Shown here: piece by piece, positions 7,774-17,891 of the stretch
How the letters are laid out: each line of letters opens with the position of its first letter
Position numbering within the stretch: position 1 is the first letter of the stretch
NCBI RefSeq assembly: GCF_001642575.1
Contig: NZ_LXNG01000023.1
Coordinates: 62,001-126,000, forward strand
DNA length: 64,000 nucleotides
Direction of reading: 5' to 3'
Source: Xanthomonas floridensis
GTDB lineage: Bacteria; Pseudomonadota; Gammaproteobacteria; Xanthomonadales; Xanthomonadaceae
The notes under the pieces: model-generated
Databases searched by the model: none
What the model saw: the letters and a program-made list of their open reading frames with translations, nothing else
What the model was told of the DNA's origin: nothing
Position numbers and translations under genes: made by a program

Positions 7774-9165
7774 TTAATCCGCCGCCGCCTCCAGCGCCTG
7801 GCTCAACCGCTCCACCGCGATGATCTCCATGCCCTTGATGCTGGCCGTCTTCGGCGCATTGGCGCGGGGCACGATCGCGCGCTTGAAGCCATGCGTGGCG
7901 GCCTCCTTCAAGCGGTCCTCGCCGTTGGGCACCGGCCGTATCTCGCCGGACAGCCCTACTTCGCCGAACGCGATGGTTTTCTCGGACAACGGCCGGTCGC
8001 GCAGCGAGGACAGTACCGCCAGCAGCACCGGCAGGTCGGCTGCGGTCTCCTGCACGCGGATGCCGCCGACCACGTTGACGAACACGTCCTGGTCGCCGAC
8101 CACGATGCCGCCATGGCGATGCAGCACCGCCAGCAACATCGCCAGCCGGTTCTGTTCCAGCCCCACCGCCACCCGGCGCGGGTTGGACAACGGTGAGGCG
8201 TCCACCAGCGCCTGCACTTCCACCATCAATGGCCGGGTGCCCTCGCGGGTCACCATCACGCAGCTGCCCGGCTGCTGGGTGCTGCCGCCGGACAGGAAGA
8301 TTGCCGAGGGGTTGGAGACCTCTTTAAGCCCCTTCTCGCCCATCGCGAACACGCCGAGCTCGTTGACCGCGCCGAAGCGGTTCTTGAACGCGCGCAGCAG
8401 GCGGAACCGGCTACCGCTCTCCCCTTCGAAGTACAGCACCGCATCGACCATGTGTTCGAGCACACGGGGGCCGGCGATGCCGCCTTCCTTGGTGACATGG
8501 CCCACCAGGAACACCGCCGTACCGGTTTCCTTGGCAAACCGCACCAGCCGCGCCGCGCTCTCGCGTACCTGGCTGACCGATCCCGGCGCTGCGGTCAGCG
8601 ACTCGGTCCACAGCGTCTGCACCGAATCGGCCACGATCAGCTTCGGCCGCGCCACGCTTGCATGCTGCAGGATGTGTTCGATGCCGGTTTCGGCCAGCGC
8701 ATTCAAGCCTTCCAGCGGCAGATCCAGGCGCACCGCGCGCCCGGCAACCTGGGCCAACGACTCCTCACCGGTGACGTAGAGCACCGGCAACGTGCCCGCC
8801 ATGCTGGCCAGCGCTTGCAGCAGCAGGGTCGACTTGCCGATTCCGGGGTCGCCGCCAATCAGCACCACGGCCCCCTCGACCAACCCGCCGCCCAACACCC
8901 GGTCGAACTCGCCGATGCCGGTGGACACGCGCGCCTGCTCGGTCTGCTGCACATCCTTGAGTGCCATGATCTTGGGCGCTTCGGCCTTGCCGGCCCACCC
9001 GCTCCGCCGCGAGGCAGCCGGCGACGCCTTGCCGCCAGGGGTCGCGCTTTCCAGCACGATTTCGCTGAGCGTATTCCACACCCCGCATTCGGTGCACTGC
9101 CCCTGCCATTTGGTGTACTCGGCGCCGCATTCGCCGCAGACATAGGCCGTCTTCGCCTTCGCCAT
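7774..9165 (-). CDS. radA: DNA repair protein RadA (Sms)
   Basis: A 463-residue protein with the full RadA layout. Four cysteines at residues 10, 13, 24 and 27 form the N-terminal zinc finger. A RecA-like ATPase core follows with Walker A GGDPGIGKSTLL at about 104-115 and the RadA-specific KNRFG motif around residue 265. The C-terminal part is the Lon-protease-like domain (VFVNVVGGIRVQETAADL onward). RadA promotes branch migration of recombination intermediates and cooperates with RecA. The length equals that of typical RadA. No other gene appears to share its transcript. Confidence 0.96.
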   Translation of the reverse strand: MAKAKTAYVCGECGAEYTKWQGQCTECGVWNTLSEIVLESATPGGKASPAASRRSGWAGKAEAPKIMALKDVQQTEQARVSTGIGEFDRVLGGGLVEGAVVLIGGDPGIGKSTLLLQALASMAGTLPVLYVTGEESLAQVAGRAVRLDLPLEGLNALAETGIEHILQHASVARPKLIVADSVQTLWTESLTAAPGSVSQVRESAARLVRFAKETGTAVFLVGHVTKEGGIAGPRVLEHMVDAVLYFEGESGSRFRLLRAFKNRFGAVNELGVFAMGEKGLKEVSNPSAIFLSGGSTQQPGSCVMVTREGTRPLMVEVQALVDASPLSNPRRVAVGLEQNRLAMLLAVLHRHGGIVVGDQDVFVNVVGGIRVQETAADLPVLLAVLSSLRDRPLSEKTIAFGEVGLSGEIRPVPNGEDRLKEAATHGFKRAIVPRANAPKTASIKGMEIIAVERLSQALEAAAD

Positions 9166-9668
9166 TTCGCTATTGCCTGTTTCCGGAAGCTGCCAGCATA
9201 GTGGCTGGCCGTCTCAAAAGACGCGACCACGTGGCTGTGCGGAAGCACACTGCCTGCACCAACGCGCGCAGCACCCGCAGTGCGCCTGCGATTCACCATC
9301 GTCGCGCGGGCGACTCACTGACACCCTAGGCCACTGCCACGCGTACATGGGCGCTGCATGCCTGCACTCGAGCACTTTGAGTGCGTTACGAAGCGAGGGA
9401 TCCTGCAGTCATCACAACGCGACGCAGCCAGCTACTTTTTTCGACTGCTGCAGGCCCATCAATGGAGCTCGCGCATGCACGTGGACCCACCTTGCAACGC
9501 TTGTGGTCGTTCTGGGCGCTTCACATCCCCCTGCTTGAATCGCTTGTAGCGTCGTTGCGGAGATCGACCGCGCGCTCGTGGATTGGCGGCATCGCGCATG
9601 AGAGGGTCGACCTCTTCACTGCAGGTTGGCAAACCACTGCAAGTCAGCAATCAACGGACGAGGCCATC
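9166..9668. other. Divergent spacer between radA and secreted protein gene
   Basis: This 503-bp region holds the divergent promoters of radA and the small secreted protein. No coding frame, strong hairpin or recognisable operator was found by eye. Confidence 0.55.
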
Positions 9669-10094
9669 ATGAAACTCCTCATCATTATGCTGTTCGGATT
9701 ATTCGGGCTTGCCCATGCGGGCGCGGCGCGCGCCGATGGGTGCGGCGGCAACCTCATCGACCAAAAGCCGGTGAGCATCGCAGGCGAAAGAGTCGGCGAA
9801 CTACAGCTGTACTACAACAGCGGCAATGGCAAAAATTGCGCGGTTTTCGCGCATCTGGGTTCCACGCGTGGGAAGCCGTTGGTCACCAGCGTGGAGGTGT
9901 ACGTCTGCAAGCCCAACCGTACCAATTGCGGTGTGTGGCAGTGGGATCCGTGGTGGGATCGCGACGATGGAACCTATGCCTATCAGGCAGGCCCGGTACG
10001 CATCGACGGACGCGACAAATGCGTACAGGCAATGGGATACCTGGACTACAAGGGACAAACCGGAGTTGCCGTCTCCGGCGTGCATTGTCGCTAG
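9669..10094 (+). CDS. Small secreted protein, similar to spore-associated protein A
   Basis: A 141-residue protein from the ATG at 9669, with GGACGAGG upstream. A classical Sec signal peptide (MKLLIIMLFGLFGLAHAGAARA) is followed by a compact mature domain with six or more Cys residues. The order CGGNLIDQ, LYYNSGNGKNCAVF, TYAYQAGPV and DKCVQAMG resembles the actinobacterial 'spore-associated protein A' family of small beta-rich exported proteins, whose function is unknown. The similarity is from memory of the motif pattern. The gene stands alone. Export to the periplasm, and perhaps onward by type II secretion, is expected. Confidence 0.72.
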   Translation: MKLLIIMLFGLFGLAHAGAARADGCGGNLIDQKPVSIAGERVGELQLYYNSGNGKNCAVFAHLGSTRGKPLVTSVEVYVCKPNRTNCGVWQWDPWWDRDDGTYAYQAGPVRIDGRDKCVQAMGYLDYKGQTGVAVSGVHCR

Positions 10095-10293
10095 CAGAGC
10101 CCCCCTCGCGGCACGAGCGCTACATGTAATAACGGCGACGTTATCGATTACCGATAGCGGGCGAGAACGCTTCTATGGCAAACCAGGACGGGCAGGCGGC
10201 GTGCCAGCGTCGCCTGTCCGAATGAATCACCCGTTGGCCCGGCGACGCAAGACGCAACACCGAGCCAACGGATGACGACGTGGCACGTCGCGC

Positions 10294-12174
10294 TCAGCGC
10301 GCCTTATACAACTCGCTCAAGCGGTCAGGCTTGCCGGCAATACGCTCCAGGTGCGGATACAACAGACCGCCGTGGTAGTCGAGGCGCACGGTGTCGTAAC
10401 GGTCGCCGCGCTTGACCAGCAAGTCGATCGGGGCCGTTGCGCCCTTGGCCGCCTTGATGGCGTCCTTGATCACTTCACCGCTGAACGCGCGGCCGTTGAC
10501 GGCAACGATCGTGTTGCCGTTGATCAGGCCTGCATTGAATGCCGGGCCGTCCCACAACACCTCGTTGATTTCGCCGGACCCTTCCAGCGACAGACCCAGC
10601 GAATAGGTCAGGCTGACGTCGTTTTCGTTGCTCTCGTAGGTCTTGGTGGCCAGGTTCGGTTGGTCGGTGTAGACCAGCTTCCAGCCATTGGCCTCGATGC
10701 CGCCGTTCAACGAGCCATGCCCGTCCATGCGGCTGCGCAACAGGCTGGCCCAGTCGTAGGCGGCCACGCCATTGAGGGTGGCGACGATGTCGTCGAATGT
10801 GTACGGATTGACGTCCCAGTCGCCATTCTTCATGCCGAAGAAGGCCTTGCCGAAGTCGTCGATCGAGCGTTTGTTGTTGGTCAGCTCGCGCAGCTTGCTG
10901 TCCACTTCCAGCCACATCATCTGGCCGCCGGAATAATAGTCCTCGCTCATTTGATAGCTACGGTAGGCCTTGGGCCGGCGCATCGACATGGTGGGGTCAT
11001 TGGTGGTGTCCTGCACCGTGCGCCAGGCCATGCCCGGGCGACCACGCTCGTAGGTGGCTGCAACGCCGGCCAGCATGTCGCGGGCCTGGTCCTGCGTCCA
11101 CAATCCCGAACGTGCCGCCATCACCTCGCCCCAGAACTGGGTCTGGCCTTCGTACAGCCACAGCAGGCTGTCGCCCATGGGCACATTGAAGTTGGGCGTG
11201 GCCAAGTCGGCGCCGCGGCGATATTTGCCGTTCCAGGAGTGGTTGTATTCGTGCGCCAGCAGGTCGCGCATGATCCAGCTCTTGTCCCACTCGGTGAAGT
11301 AGTTGGTCGGGCCGCTGTTCTCGCTGGAACGGTGATGCTCCAGGCCGATGCCGCCCAGCTTCTTGGTCAGCGCCAGCAGGAATTCGTAATGATCGAAATG
11401 CCGTGCGCCGTACAGTTTGTCCATCTGCTGCACCAGCGCCGCATGCGCCTTGATCTGCTCGGGCTTGGCCTCCAGCGCCTTGGCCTCGTCGGCAAACACG
11501 TTGAGGTAGACCGGCTGCTTGCCGGTGCTCAGCTCCACCCGCTTGTAGTACTTGCCGGCAAACATCGGCGAGTCGACCAGGTCGTCGAAGTCGATCGGTT
11601 TGAAGGTAACCGTGTCGCCCACGCGGCGATCGGTTTCAAGCGCGGTGGCATAGCTCCAGCCAGCCGGCAGGGTGACGCTGGCCTGCGCCTTGATGTTGCG
11701 CGCGAAATATCCGGCCGGATAGATCGCCGTGGTGTTCCACTGCAGGTTGAGCATTTCCGGGGTCATCATCACCCGGCCCTGGTTGCCGGCCTGCGGCGAA
11801 AGGAACTTGAACTCGGCCGTCAGCTCGGTCGCGCCCTGGGGCACATCCACCTTGAACGCATAGACGTCGAATTGATCGCGAGTCCATGGCACTACCTTGC
11901 CGTCGACCTTGACCACCAGCCCGGCCAGTTTGTCGATCGGTCCGGTCGGCGAATGGTTGCCGGGAATCCACTGCGGGTAGAGCAGCGTCATCGGGCCCGG
12001 CTTGGCCGGCATGCTGGTCTTGACCTTGAAGATGCGGTGGGCCAGGTCGGTGGCATCGACGTCGATCTTCAGCGTGCCCTCGAACGGCACGTCCTGCGGC
12101 TGCGCGGTTTGCGCTGCGGCGGGCAAGGACAGCGCTGCCAGCAGCGACACGGACAACAAGGTGGGCATCTTCAT
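10294..12174 (-). CDS. M61-family (glycyl aminopeptidase) metallopeptidase with PDZ domain
   Basis: A 626-residue exported protein from the ATG at 12174 (GGAG six bases upstream). Residues 1-22 are a signal peptide ending AAAQT. The N-terminal beta domain is followed by the zinc site LLAHEYNHSWNGKYRR at about residue 305, the HExxH form typical of M61 peptidases. A PDZ domain lies near residues 490-590 (YSLGLSLEGSGEINEVLWDG and NTIVAVNGRAFSG). M61 enzymes such as the Sphingomonas glycyl aminopeptidase release N-terminal Gly or Ala; the substrate here is not known. It lies directly downstream of the cyo terminator on the same strand and has no visible functional link to the oxidase. Confidence 0.93.
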   Translation of the reverse strand: MKMPTLLSVSLLAALSLPAAAQTAQPQDVPFEGTLKIDVDATDLAHRIFKVKTSMPAKPGPMTLLYPQWIPGNHSPTGPIDKLAGLVVKVDGKVVPWTRDQFDVYAFKVDVPQGATELTAEFKFLSPQAGNQGRVMMTPEMLNLQWNTTAIYPAGYFARNIKAQASVTLPAGWSYATALETDRRVGDTVTFKPIDFDDLVDSPMFAGKYYKRVELSTGKQPVYLNVFADEAKALEAKPEQIKAHAALVQQMDKLYGARHFDHYEFLLALTKKLGGIGLEHHRSSENSGPTNYFTEWDKSWIMRDLLAHEYNHSWNGKYRRGADLATPNFNVPMGDSLLWLYEGQTQFWGEVMAARSGLWTQDQARDMLAGVAATYERGRPGMAWRTVQDTTNDPTMSMRRPKAYRSYQMSEDYYSGGQMMWLEVDSKLRELTNNKRSIDDFGKAFFGMKNGDWDVNPYTFDDIVATLNGVAAYDWASLLRSRMDGHGSLNGGIEANGWKLVYTDQPNLATKTYESNENDVSLTYSLGLSLEGSGEINEVLWDGPAFNAGLINGNTIVAVNGRAFSGEVIKDAIKAAKGATAPIDLLVKRGDRYDTVRLDYHGGLLYPHLERIAGKPDRLSELYKAR

Positions 12175-12274
12175 CGCAACTCCGCAGGTGACCTGGAACA
12201 GGCAAGCCACGATGCTAAGCGCCAACCGGGCGTTACCCGTATGCCATTGGTCATGCCACAGGCCATGGACGGGC

Positions 12275-12303
12275 AAAAAAAAGCCGCCAGTGACTGGCGG
12301 CTT
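12275..12303 (-). terminator. Rho-independent terminator of the cyoABCD operon
   Basis: Arms 12281-12290 and 12294-12303 pair perfectly over 10 bp with a 3-nt loop; on the minus strand an 8-base T run follows. It begins about 25 bp after the cyoD stop. Confidence 0.88.
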
Positions 12304-12327
12304 CCTTCGATCCGGCCTGCGGCCGTC

Positions 12328-12663
12328 TCAATGCATCATGTTGACGTTCATGTTGTGCAGCACCCACAGCGAACCGACGATCACGATGCCGATGATCAGC
12401 AACGAGAACAGGCCCACCTGCACGTTGGAGCGCTGCTCCGGCGAGCGGTCCATGTGCAGGAAGTACACCATGTGCACCAGCATCTGCACGGCAGCCATCA
12501 GCGAGATCACGATAACGGTCACGCCCTTGGAGAACGCGCCACTCATCACCATCGCAAACGGGATGACGGTGAGGATCACGGCCATGACGAAGCCGATCAG
12601 GTAGGACTTCAAACCGCCGGCGTGCGCGTCGGCGGCATTTTCGGGGTGGTGGTGATTGGCCAT
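12328..12663 (-). CDS. cyoD: Cytochrome o ubiquinol oxidase subunit IV
   Basis: A 111-residue membrane protein with three transmembrane helices (about residues 22-40, 47-68 and 82-102), matching the size and topology of CyoD. It begins with a His-rich segment ([17 protein letters not shown]). Its ATG overlaps the cyoC stop by one base (TAATG), so translation is coupled. CyoD assists assembly of the heme-copper quinol oxidase, in particular copper insertion into subunit I. It is the last gene of cyoABCD and is followed by a strong terminator. No cyoE (heme O synthase) gene follows, so that gene must lie elsewhere. Confidence 0.95.
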   Translation of the reverse strand: MANHHHPENAADAHAGGLKSYLIGFVMAVILTVIPFAMVMSGAFSKGVTVIVISLMAAVQMLVHMVYFLHMDRSPEQRSNVQVGLFSLLIIGIVIVGSLWVLHNMNVNMMH

Positions 12664-13295
12664 TACAGCGCTCCCAACAGATAGACGACGGTGAACACAC
12701 CGATCCAGATGATGTCCAGGAAGTGCCAGAACAGGCTCAGGCACGCCAGACGCGTGCTGTTGCGCGCGGTCAGGCCATGCTTGGAGATCTGGATCACCAG
12801 CACCGCCATCCACAGCAGGCCCGAGGCCACGTGCAGGCCGTGGGTACCCACCAGGGTGAAGAATGCCGACAGGAACGCGCTGCGTCCCGGGCCAGCGCCT
12901 TCATGGATCAGGTGGTTGAACTCCCACACTTCCATGCACAGGAAGCCGATACCCAGCAGCGCGGTGACGGCCAGCCAGCCGTACAAGCCGCCCATCTTGC
13001 GCTTGTGTGCGGCAATCATCGCAAAGCCAAAGCTCAGGCTGCTGAACAACAGCAGGAAGGTTTCCACCAGCACGAACTTCAGATCGAACAGCTCCTTGGC
13101 GGTCGGCCCATCCACCGTGGCGCCGGAAAGCACCGCATAGGTGGCGAACAGTCCGGCGAACAGCAGGCAGTCGCTCATCAGGTAGACCCAGAACCCGAAG
13201 ACGGTGTTGCCACCGGCGTCGTGATGCGCGTGGTCGTGATCGTGGCCGCCCGCGTGGGCGGCGTGGTCAAGCGTGGTCGAAGAAGCCATGGTCAT
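12663..13295 (-). CDS. cyoC: Cytochrome o ubiquinol oxidase subunit III
   Basis: A 210-residue protein with five predicted transmembrane helices, matching CyoC in length and in motifs such as [19 protein letters not shown] and [13 protein letters not shown]. The start ATG at 13295 overlaps the cyoB stop in an ATGA; an ATG two codons further in is a possible alternative. The N-terminus before the first helix has nine His within about 20 residues ([15 protein letters not shown]), which could bind metal. CyoC is a non-catalytic subunit of the proton-pumping quinol:O2 oxidoreductase in the inner membrane. Confidence 0.96.
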   Translation of the reverse strand: MTMASSTTLDHAAHAGGHDHDHAHHDAGGNTVFGFWVYLMSDCLLFAGLFATYAVLSGATVDGPTAKELFDLKFVLVETFLLLFSSLSFGFAMIAAHKRKMGGLYGWLAVTALLGIGFLCMEVWEFNHLIHEGAGPGRSAFLSAFFTLVGTHGLHVASGLLWMAVLVIQISKHGLTARNSTRLACLSLFWHFLDIIWIGVFTVVYLLGAL

Positions 13296-15292
13296 ACCAC
13301 CTTCGCGGCCTGCGCCGCCTGTTGCTGTTCGAGCAGGGCAAAGCGTGCGTTTTCGATGCGCTCCACTTCTTCTGCCGGCACCCAGTAATCGATGTCGTTA
13401 TCGAAGGTACGCGCGATGAAGCTGCCGATCATGCCCACCAGGCCGATGATGGCCAGCCACCAGATGTGCCAGATCAGACCAAAGCCCAGCAGCACGCTGA
13501 AGGCACCCATGTAAACGCCGGCACCGGTATTGCGCGGCATGTGGATGGCTTCGTACCTGGATGGACGCACCCAGCCCTTGCCATTCTGCTTGTCGGCCCA
13601 GAACTGATCGCGGTCGTCGATGTGCGGCAGCACGGCGAAGTTATAGAACGGCGGCGGCGAGGAGGTAGCCCACTCCAGCGTGCGGCCATCCCACGGATCG
13701 CCGGTGTAGTCCATGTGTTCCTTGCGCTTCCACACGCTGTAACCGATCTGCACCAGGTTCAGGAAGATACCCAGGCCAATGATCGCAGCGCCCACCGCGG
13801 CGACATACAGCCACGGCGCCCACTCGGGATGGTTGTAGGTGTTCATGCGACGCGTCATGCCCATGAAGCCGAGCACGTACAGCGGCATGAAGGCCACGAA
13901 GAAGCCAATGATCCAGCACCAGAACGAAGCCTTGCCCAGCTTTTCGTTGAGCTTGAAACCGAACGCCTTCGGGAACCAGTAGGTCAGGCCCGCCAGGTAA
14001 CCGAACACCACGCCGCCGATGATCACGTTATGGAAGTGGGCGATCAGGAACAGGCTGTTGTGCAGCACGAAGTCCACGGCCGGAATCGCCAGCATCACGC
14101 CGGTCATGCCGCCGATGGTGAAGGTGATGATGAAGCCGATCGTCCACAGCACCGGCGAGGTCATGTGCACGCGACCGCGGAACATGGTGAACAGCCAGTT
14201 GAAGATTTTCACGCCGGTCGGGATCGAGATGATCATCGTCGTGATGCCGAAGAAGGCATTGACGTTGGCACCCGAGCCCATGGTGAAGAAGTGGTGCAAC
14301 CACACCACGAACGACAGCACGCCGATGCACGAGGTGGCATACACCATCGAGGTGTAGCCGAACAGGCGCTTACGGCTATAGGTGGCGATCAACTCGGAGA
14401 AGATGCCGAACGCCGGCAGGATCAGGATGTAGACCTCCGGGTGACCCCAGATCCAGATCAGGTTGACGTACATCATGGCGTTGCCGCCACCGTCGTTGGT
14501 GAAGAAGTGCGTGCCCAGGTAACGGTCGGCACCCAGCAACGCCAGCGCCACGGTCAGGATCGGGAACGCAGCGATGATCAGGATGTTGGTGATCAGCGCG
14601 GTCCAGGTGAAGATCGGCATGCGCATCAGGGTCATGCCCGGCGCGCGCATCCGCATGATCGTCACGAAGAAGTTCACACCGGTCAGCAAGGTGCCCAGTC
14701 CGGAGATCTGCAACGCCCAGATGTAGTAATCGACGCCGACCCCCGGACTGTATTCCAGCCCCGACAACGGCGGATACGCCAACCAGCCGGTCTGCGCGAA
14801 TTCACCAACGCCCAGCGAAATGTTGATCAGCGCCGCGCCGGCCACGAACAGCCAGAAGCTCAGCGAGTTCAGGAACGGGAACGCCACGTCGCGCGCACCG
14901 ATCTGCAGCGGCACGATCAGGTTCAACAGGCCGGTCATGAACGGCATGGCCATGAAGAAGATCATGATCACGCCGTGCGCGGTGAAGATCTGGTCGTAGT
15001 GATGCGGAGGCAACACGCCCTCACCGCCACCGCCGGCCAGGGCCTGCTGGGTGCGCATCATCGCCGCATCGGCGAAACCGCGCAGCAGCATGACCAGCGC
15101 CACGATGATGTACATCACGCCGATGCGCTTGTGATCCACCGAGGTGAACCACTCATTCCAGAGATAGCCCCACAGCTTGTACTTGGTGATGGCGCCCGCA
15201 ATCAGCAGGCCGAGCAAGCCGGCACCACCCAGCGCGACCATGATGATCGGCTCGTGGTACGGAACCGCCTCGATCGTAAGTTTGCCTAGCAT
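13292..15292 (-). CDS. cyoB: Cytochrome o ubiquinol oxidase subunit I
   Basis: A 666-residue heme-copper oxidase catalytic subunit. The start ATG at 15292 overlaps the cyoA stop (TGATG); an upstream in-frame ATG at 15313 lies inside cyoA and is less likely. Heme and copper ligands are visible: [12 protein letters not shown] (low-spin heme His), [11 protein letters not shown] (CuB His and cross-linked Tyr) and LHHFF (two CuB His). HFHNVIIGG gives the heme o3/b axial His pair. It carries about fifteen membrane helices, as expected of CyoB. It oxidises ubiquinol and reduces oxygen to water while pumping protons. Confidence 0.97.
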   Translation of the reverse strand: MLGKLTIEAVPYHEPIIMVALGGAGLLGLLIAGAITKYKLWGYLWNEWFTSVDHKRIGVMYIIVALVMLLRGFADAAMMRTQQALAGGGGEGVLPPHHYDQIFTAHGVIMIFFMAMPFMTGLLNLIVPLQIGARDVAFPFLNSLSFWLFVAGAALINISLGVGEFAQTGWLAYPPLSGLEYSPGVGVDYYIWALQISGLGTLLTGVNFFVTIMRMRAPGMTLMRMPIFTWTALITNILIIAAFPILTVALALLGADRYLGTHFFTNDGGGNAMMYVNLIWIWGHPEVYILILPAFGIFSELIATYSRKRLFGYTSMVYATSCIGVLSFVVWLHHFFTMGSGANVNAFFGITTMIISIPTGVKIFNWLFTMFRGRVHMTSPVLWTIGFIITFTIGGMTGVMLAIPAVDFVLHNSLFLIAHFHNVIIGGVVFGYLAGLTYWFPKAFGFKLNEKLGKASFWCWIIGFFVAFMPLYVLGFMGMTRRMNTYNHPEWAPWLYVAAVGAAIIGLGIFLNLVQIGYSVWKRKEHMDYTGDPWDGRTLEWATSSPPPFYNFAVLPHIDDRDQFWADKQNGKGWVRPSRYEAIHMPRNTGAGVYMGAFSVLLGFGLIWHIWWLAIIGLVGMIGSFIARTFDNDIDYWVPAEEVERIENARFALLEQQQAAQAAKVV

Positions 15293-16227
15293 CACTTGTC
15301 TCCAGAAGTGCACATGGCGACCGGCTCTGCAGCCGATGCCTCCTGGTCCCCGTGGCCTTTGCTATGGCCCGGACCATTCATGTATTTGTCGACCAGTGAG
15401 CGGAACATGCCGTCCTGCACCGACGAGTAGTAGGTGACCGGATACTGTTCCTTGTCGTTGCGATTGGCAGCCAGCACCTGATATTCGGCGGCATTCAAGG
15501 ACGTCTGCGATGCCTTGACCTTGGCCACCCATGCATCGAAACCGGCCTGGTCGACGGCATGCGCCTTGAAGCTCATCTTCGAGAAGCCGTGACCGCTGTA
15601 GTTGGTCGACAGGCCGAAGTATTCACCCGGCTCGTTGGCCACCAGATGCAGCTTGGTTTCCATGCCCGCCATCGCGTAGATCATGGTGCCCAGGTGCGGA
15701 ATGAAGAACGAGTTCATCACCGTGTCGGAGGTGATCTTGAAGTTCAGCGGCGTGTGCACCGGGAACGCGATCTCATTGACCGTGGCGATGTTCTGATCGG
15801 GGTAGATGAACATCCACTTCCAGTCCAGCGACACCGCTTCGATGTTGATCGGCTTGACGTCCGAATCCAGCGGCCGGTACGGGTCCAGCGCATGCGAAGA
15901 GCGCCAGGTCAGCACCGCCAGCACCAGGATGATCACGCACGGGATCGACCACACCACCACTTCGATCGCGGTGGAGTGCGACCAATCCGGCTCATAGCGG
16001 GCCGTGGTGTTGGAGGCGCGATACTTCCACGCGAACGCAATCGTCATCACGATCACCGGGATGACCACGATCAGCATCAGCACCACGGAGGTGATCAGCA
16101 GTTGCTTCTCGTCGTGGCCGATCTGGCCTTTCGGATTGAGGATGGCCGAGTTGCAGCCTGCCAACAGCAGGAACGGCAACATCAGACCTGGACGAAGTAA
16201 ACGCCCGAGATGTTTCAGCGGAATCAT
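15292..16227 (-). CDS. cyoA: Cytochrome o ubiquinol oxidase subunit II (lipoprotein)
   Basis: A 311-residue protein from the ATG at 16227. The signal sequence ends in a lipobox (LLLAGC), so it is a lipoprotein like E. coli CyoA. Two transmembrane helices follow (about residues 42-65 and 85-105), then the periplasmic cupredoxin domain ([35 protein letters not shown]). As expected for a quinol oxidase it lacks the CuA Cys-Cys ligands of cytochrome c oxidases. A frame open upstream to a TTG at 16401 exists, but only the start at 16227 gives the signal peptide. It is the first gene of the operon. Confidence 0.95.
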   Translation of the reverse strand: MIPLKHLGRLLRPGLMLPFLLLAGCNSAILNPKGQIGHDEKQLLITSVVLMLIVVIPVIVMTIAFAWKYRASNTTARYEPDWSHSTAIEVVVWSIPCVIILVLAVLTWRSSHALDPYRPLDSDVKPINIEAVSLDWKWMFIYPDQNIATVNEIAFPVHTPLNFKITSDTVMNSFFIPHLGTMIYAMAGMETKLHLVANEPGEYFGLSTNYSGHGFSKMSFKAHAVDQAGFDAWVAKVKASQTSLNAAEYQVLAANRNDKEQYPVTYYSSVQDGMFRSLVDKYMNGPGHSKGHGDQEASAAEPVAMCTSGDK

Positions 16228-16419
16228 CGGTCGATCCAAGTGCGAAGGAACGCCAGCCGCGCATCGTCTCCCGCAAGGGAGATGTCCGGCGATGCCCTTC
16301 GTTTTGAGGGAGGGCCCACGCAGACCGAAGTCGCAGGTTAGCGCGCCAATTTTAAGCTTTGCTGCACCTGCACGAAACCCATTGGCAATGATCTGGCGCA
16401 ATAAATGCGCGCAAGACCG

Positions 16420-16436
16420 TGCGACATGTTGTCGCA
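16420..16436. promoter_or_regulatory. Inverted repeat upstream of cyoA
   Basis: TGCGACA and TGTCGCA form a perfect 7-bp inverted repeat around TGT, about 193 bp upstream of the cyoA start. The core GCGAC-N5-GTCGC resembles the GCGNC-type sites of RegA/RegR/PrrA redox regulators, which control oxidases in alpha-proteobacteria; whether such a regulator acts here is not shown. Confidence 0.4.
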
Positions 16437-16537
16437 GCGCAGCGCAAGCAAAAGGCAGGCCATGACGACCGTCGTCGCAGCGTGCGATCTACAGTGCAAC
16501 TGATACGAAAAACGCGTGGAACACGCTTGCGAACGCC

Positions 16538-16573
16538 AAAAACGCGACTGGATCGGCCAAAGGCCGACCCAGT
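16538..16573 (-). terminator. Terminator downstream of tRNA-Thr
   Basis: Arms 16547-16558 and 16562-16573 pair over 12 bases (one G-U) with a 3-nt loop, and on the minus strand a T5 run follows a few bases later. It lies 11 bp beyond the 3' CCA end of the tRNA. Confidence 0.75.
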
Positions 16574-16583
16574 GCTGAAGCGA

Positions 16584-16659
16584 TGGTGCCGGAAATAGGA
16601 ATCGAACCTACGACCTACGCATTACGAATGCGCCGCTCTACCAACTGAGCTATTCCGGC
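16584..16659 (-). tRNA. tRNA-Thr (anticodon CGT)
   Basis: A 76-nt minus-strand cloverleaf with an encoded 3' CCA. The acceptor stem is GCCGGAA paired with TTCCGGC. The D arm has the usual AGCTCAGTTGGTAGAGC, and the T arm has GGTTCGATTCC. The anticodon loop TTCGTAA gives anticodon CGT, which reads ACG (Thr). No integrase gene or duplicated tRNA end is adjacent, so there is no sign of use as an integration site. Confidence 0.96.
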
Positions 16660-16801
16660 GAGCCGTGCATTGTAGGAGCGGAGCCAGGGGCTGGTCAATC
16701 GCCGCCGTGGCGGCCAGCTGCGCGAATGGTCTCCCCGACGTGCCGACATCCGGACGTTGCTCACTCCGCCCTGCCCAGCAGCCTTGGCTGCAGACGTCAA
16801 A

Positions 16802-17752
16802 TCAGCCGACCAGGCGCAGCCGCAGTTCCTTGGGCAGCGCGAACACCATCGATTCCGGCTCGCCTTCCAGTTCGGAGACGCCCGCCGCGCCGAGCTCGCG
16901 CAGCCGCGCCAGCACGCCATCGACCAACACCTGCGGCGCCGAGGCGCCGGCGGTCAGGCCGATGTGCTGCTTGCCGACGATCCAGGCCGGATCGATTTCG
17001 CTGGCGTTGTCGATCAGGTAGGACTCCACCCCGTCGCGCCGGGCCAGCTCGCTCAGGCGGTTGGAATTGGAACTGTTGGGCGACCCCACCACCAGCACCA
17101 GATCGCACTGCCGGGCGAGATCGCGCACCGCATCCTGGCGGTTCTGGGTGGCGTAGCAGATATCGTCATGGCGCGGCCCCTGCATCGCCGGGTAGCGCGC
17201 ACGCAAGGCCTCGATGATGCCCATGGTGTCGTCCACCGAGAGCGTGGTCTGGGTGGTGTAGGCAAGATTGTCCGGCTGATCGATCTGCAGCGTGGCGACC
17301 TGCTCGATGTCTTCCACCAGGTAGATCCTGCCGGCGCCACGTTCGCGGTTCCATTGCCCCATGGTGCCTTCCACTTCCGGATGCCCGGCATGGCCGATCA
17401 GCACCACGTCGCGGCCGGCCCGGCAATGCCGCGCCACCTCGAAATGCACCTTGGTCACCAACGGGCAGGTGGCGTCGAACACCTTCAGCCCACGCCGCTC
17501 GGCTTCCTGGCGCACGGCCTGCGAGACGCCGTGCGCACTGAAGATCACCGTGGCCGCATCCGGCACTTCGTCCAGTTCCTCGACGAAGATGGCGCCGCGC
17601 TCCTTGAGATCGTCGACCACGAAGCGGTTGTGCACCACTTCGTGACGCACATAGATCGGCGCGCCCAGCGTCTCGATCGCACGCTTGACGATCTCGATTG
17701 CGCGGTCGACACCGGCGCAGAAACCGCGGGGATTGGCGAGCAGGACATCCAT
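16802..17752 (-). CDS. ispH: 4-hydroxy-3-methylbut-2-enyl diphosphate reductase
   Basis: A 316-residue protein, the same length as E. coli IspH, using the ATG at 17752; an open stretch of 14 codons upstream is probably untranslated. The three iron-sulfur cysteines are present at 12 ([11 protein letters not shown]), 96 ([11 protein letters not shown]) and about 199 ([11 protein letters not shown]), with the conserved active-site TQTT segment near 167. IspH makes IPP and DMAPP in the last step of the MEP isoprenoid pathway in the cytosol. It lies 139 bp downstream of lspA on the same strand, the order seen in many gamma-proteobacteria (ribF-ileS-lspA-ispH). Confidence 0.97.
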   Translation of the reverse strand: MDVLLANPRGFCAGVDRAIEIVKRAIETLGAPIYVRHEVVHNRFVVDDLKERGAIFVEELDEVPDAATVIFSAHGVSQAVRQEAERRGLKVFDATCPLVTKVHFEVARHCRAGRDVVLIGHAGHPEVEGTMGQWNRERGAGRIYLVEDIEQVATLQIDQPDNLAYTTQTTLSVDDTMGIIEALRARYPAMQGPRHDDICYATQNRQDAVRDLARQCDLVLVVGSPNSSNSNRLSELARRDGVESYLIDNASEIDPAWIVGKQHIGLTAGASAPQVLVDGVLARLRELGAAGVSELEGEPESMVFALPKELRLRLVG

Positions 17753-17891
17753 ACGCTTGTTCTCTTCGACGGCCCGGCCAGGGTGGACGGACATTTCAGG
17801 GGGTGCACCAGCCGATGCACGCGAAGCTGCGTCTTCGGCGGGTGCGGCGACCGGCCTTGCGGGACGGGCGCGTCACGGCTTGTAAGCAGGA

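Larger units (their letters stand above)
16228..16583. other. Upstream region of the cyo operon
   Basis: This 356-bp spacer separates cyoA from tRNA-Thr. It holds the cyo promoter region with an inverted repeat at 16420-16436 and, at its far end, the tRNA terminator at 16538-16573. No gene was seen. Confidence 0.6.

Noticed and set aside
10351-12684. 777-codon plus-strand open frame opposite the M61 peptidase and cyoD genes
   Set aside because: It is antisense to two genes with clear families; the product is His/Gln/Arg-rich with no motifs, the usual shadow of high-GC coding DNA.
13322-15289. 655-codon plus-strand open frame opposite cyoB
   Set aside because: Antisense to a heme-copper oxidase subunit; the product is extremely His/Asp/Gln-rich and soluble-looking, an artefact of the membrane-helix codons.
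15293-16401. Longer cyoA start at a TTG (16401)
   Set aside because: It would bury the signal peptide and lipobox behind 58 unrelated residues; the ATG at 16227 fits the family.
16584-16659. tRNA-Thr as attachment site of a genomic island
   Set aside because: No integrase gene, no repeat of the tRNA 3' end, and ordinary core genes on both sides.
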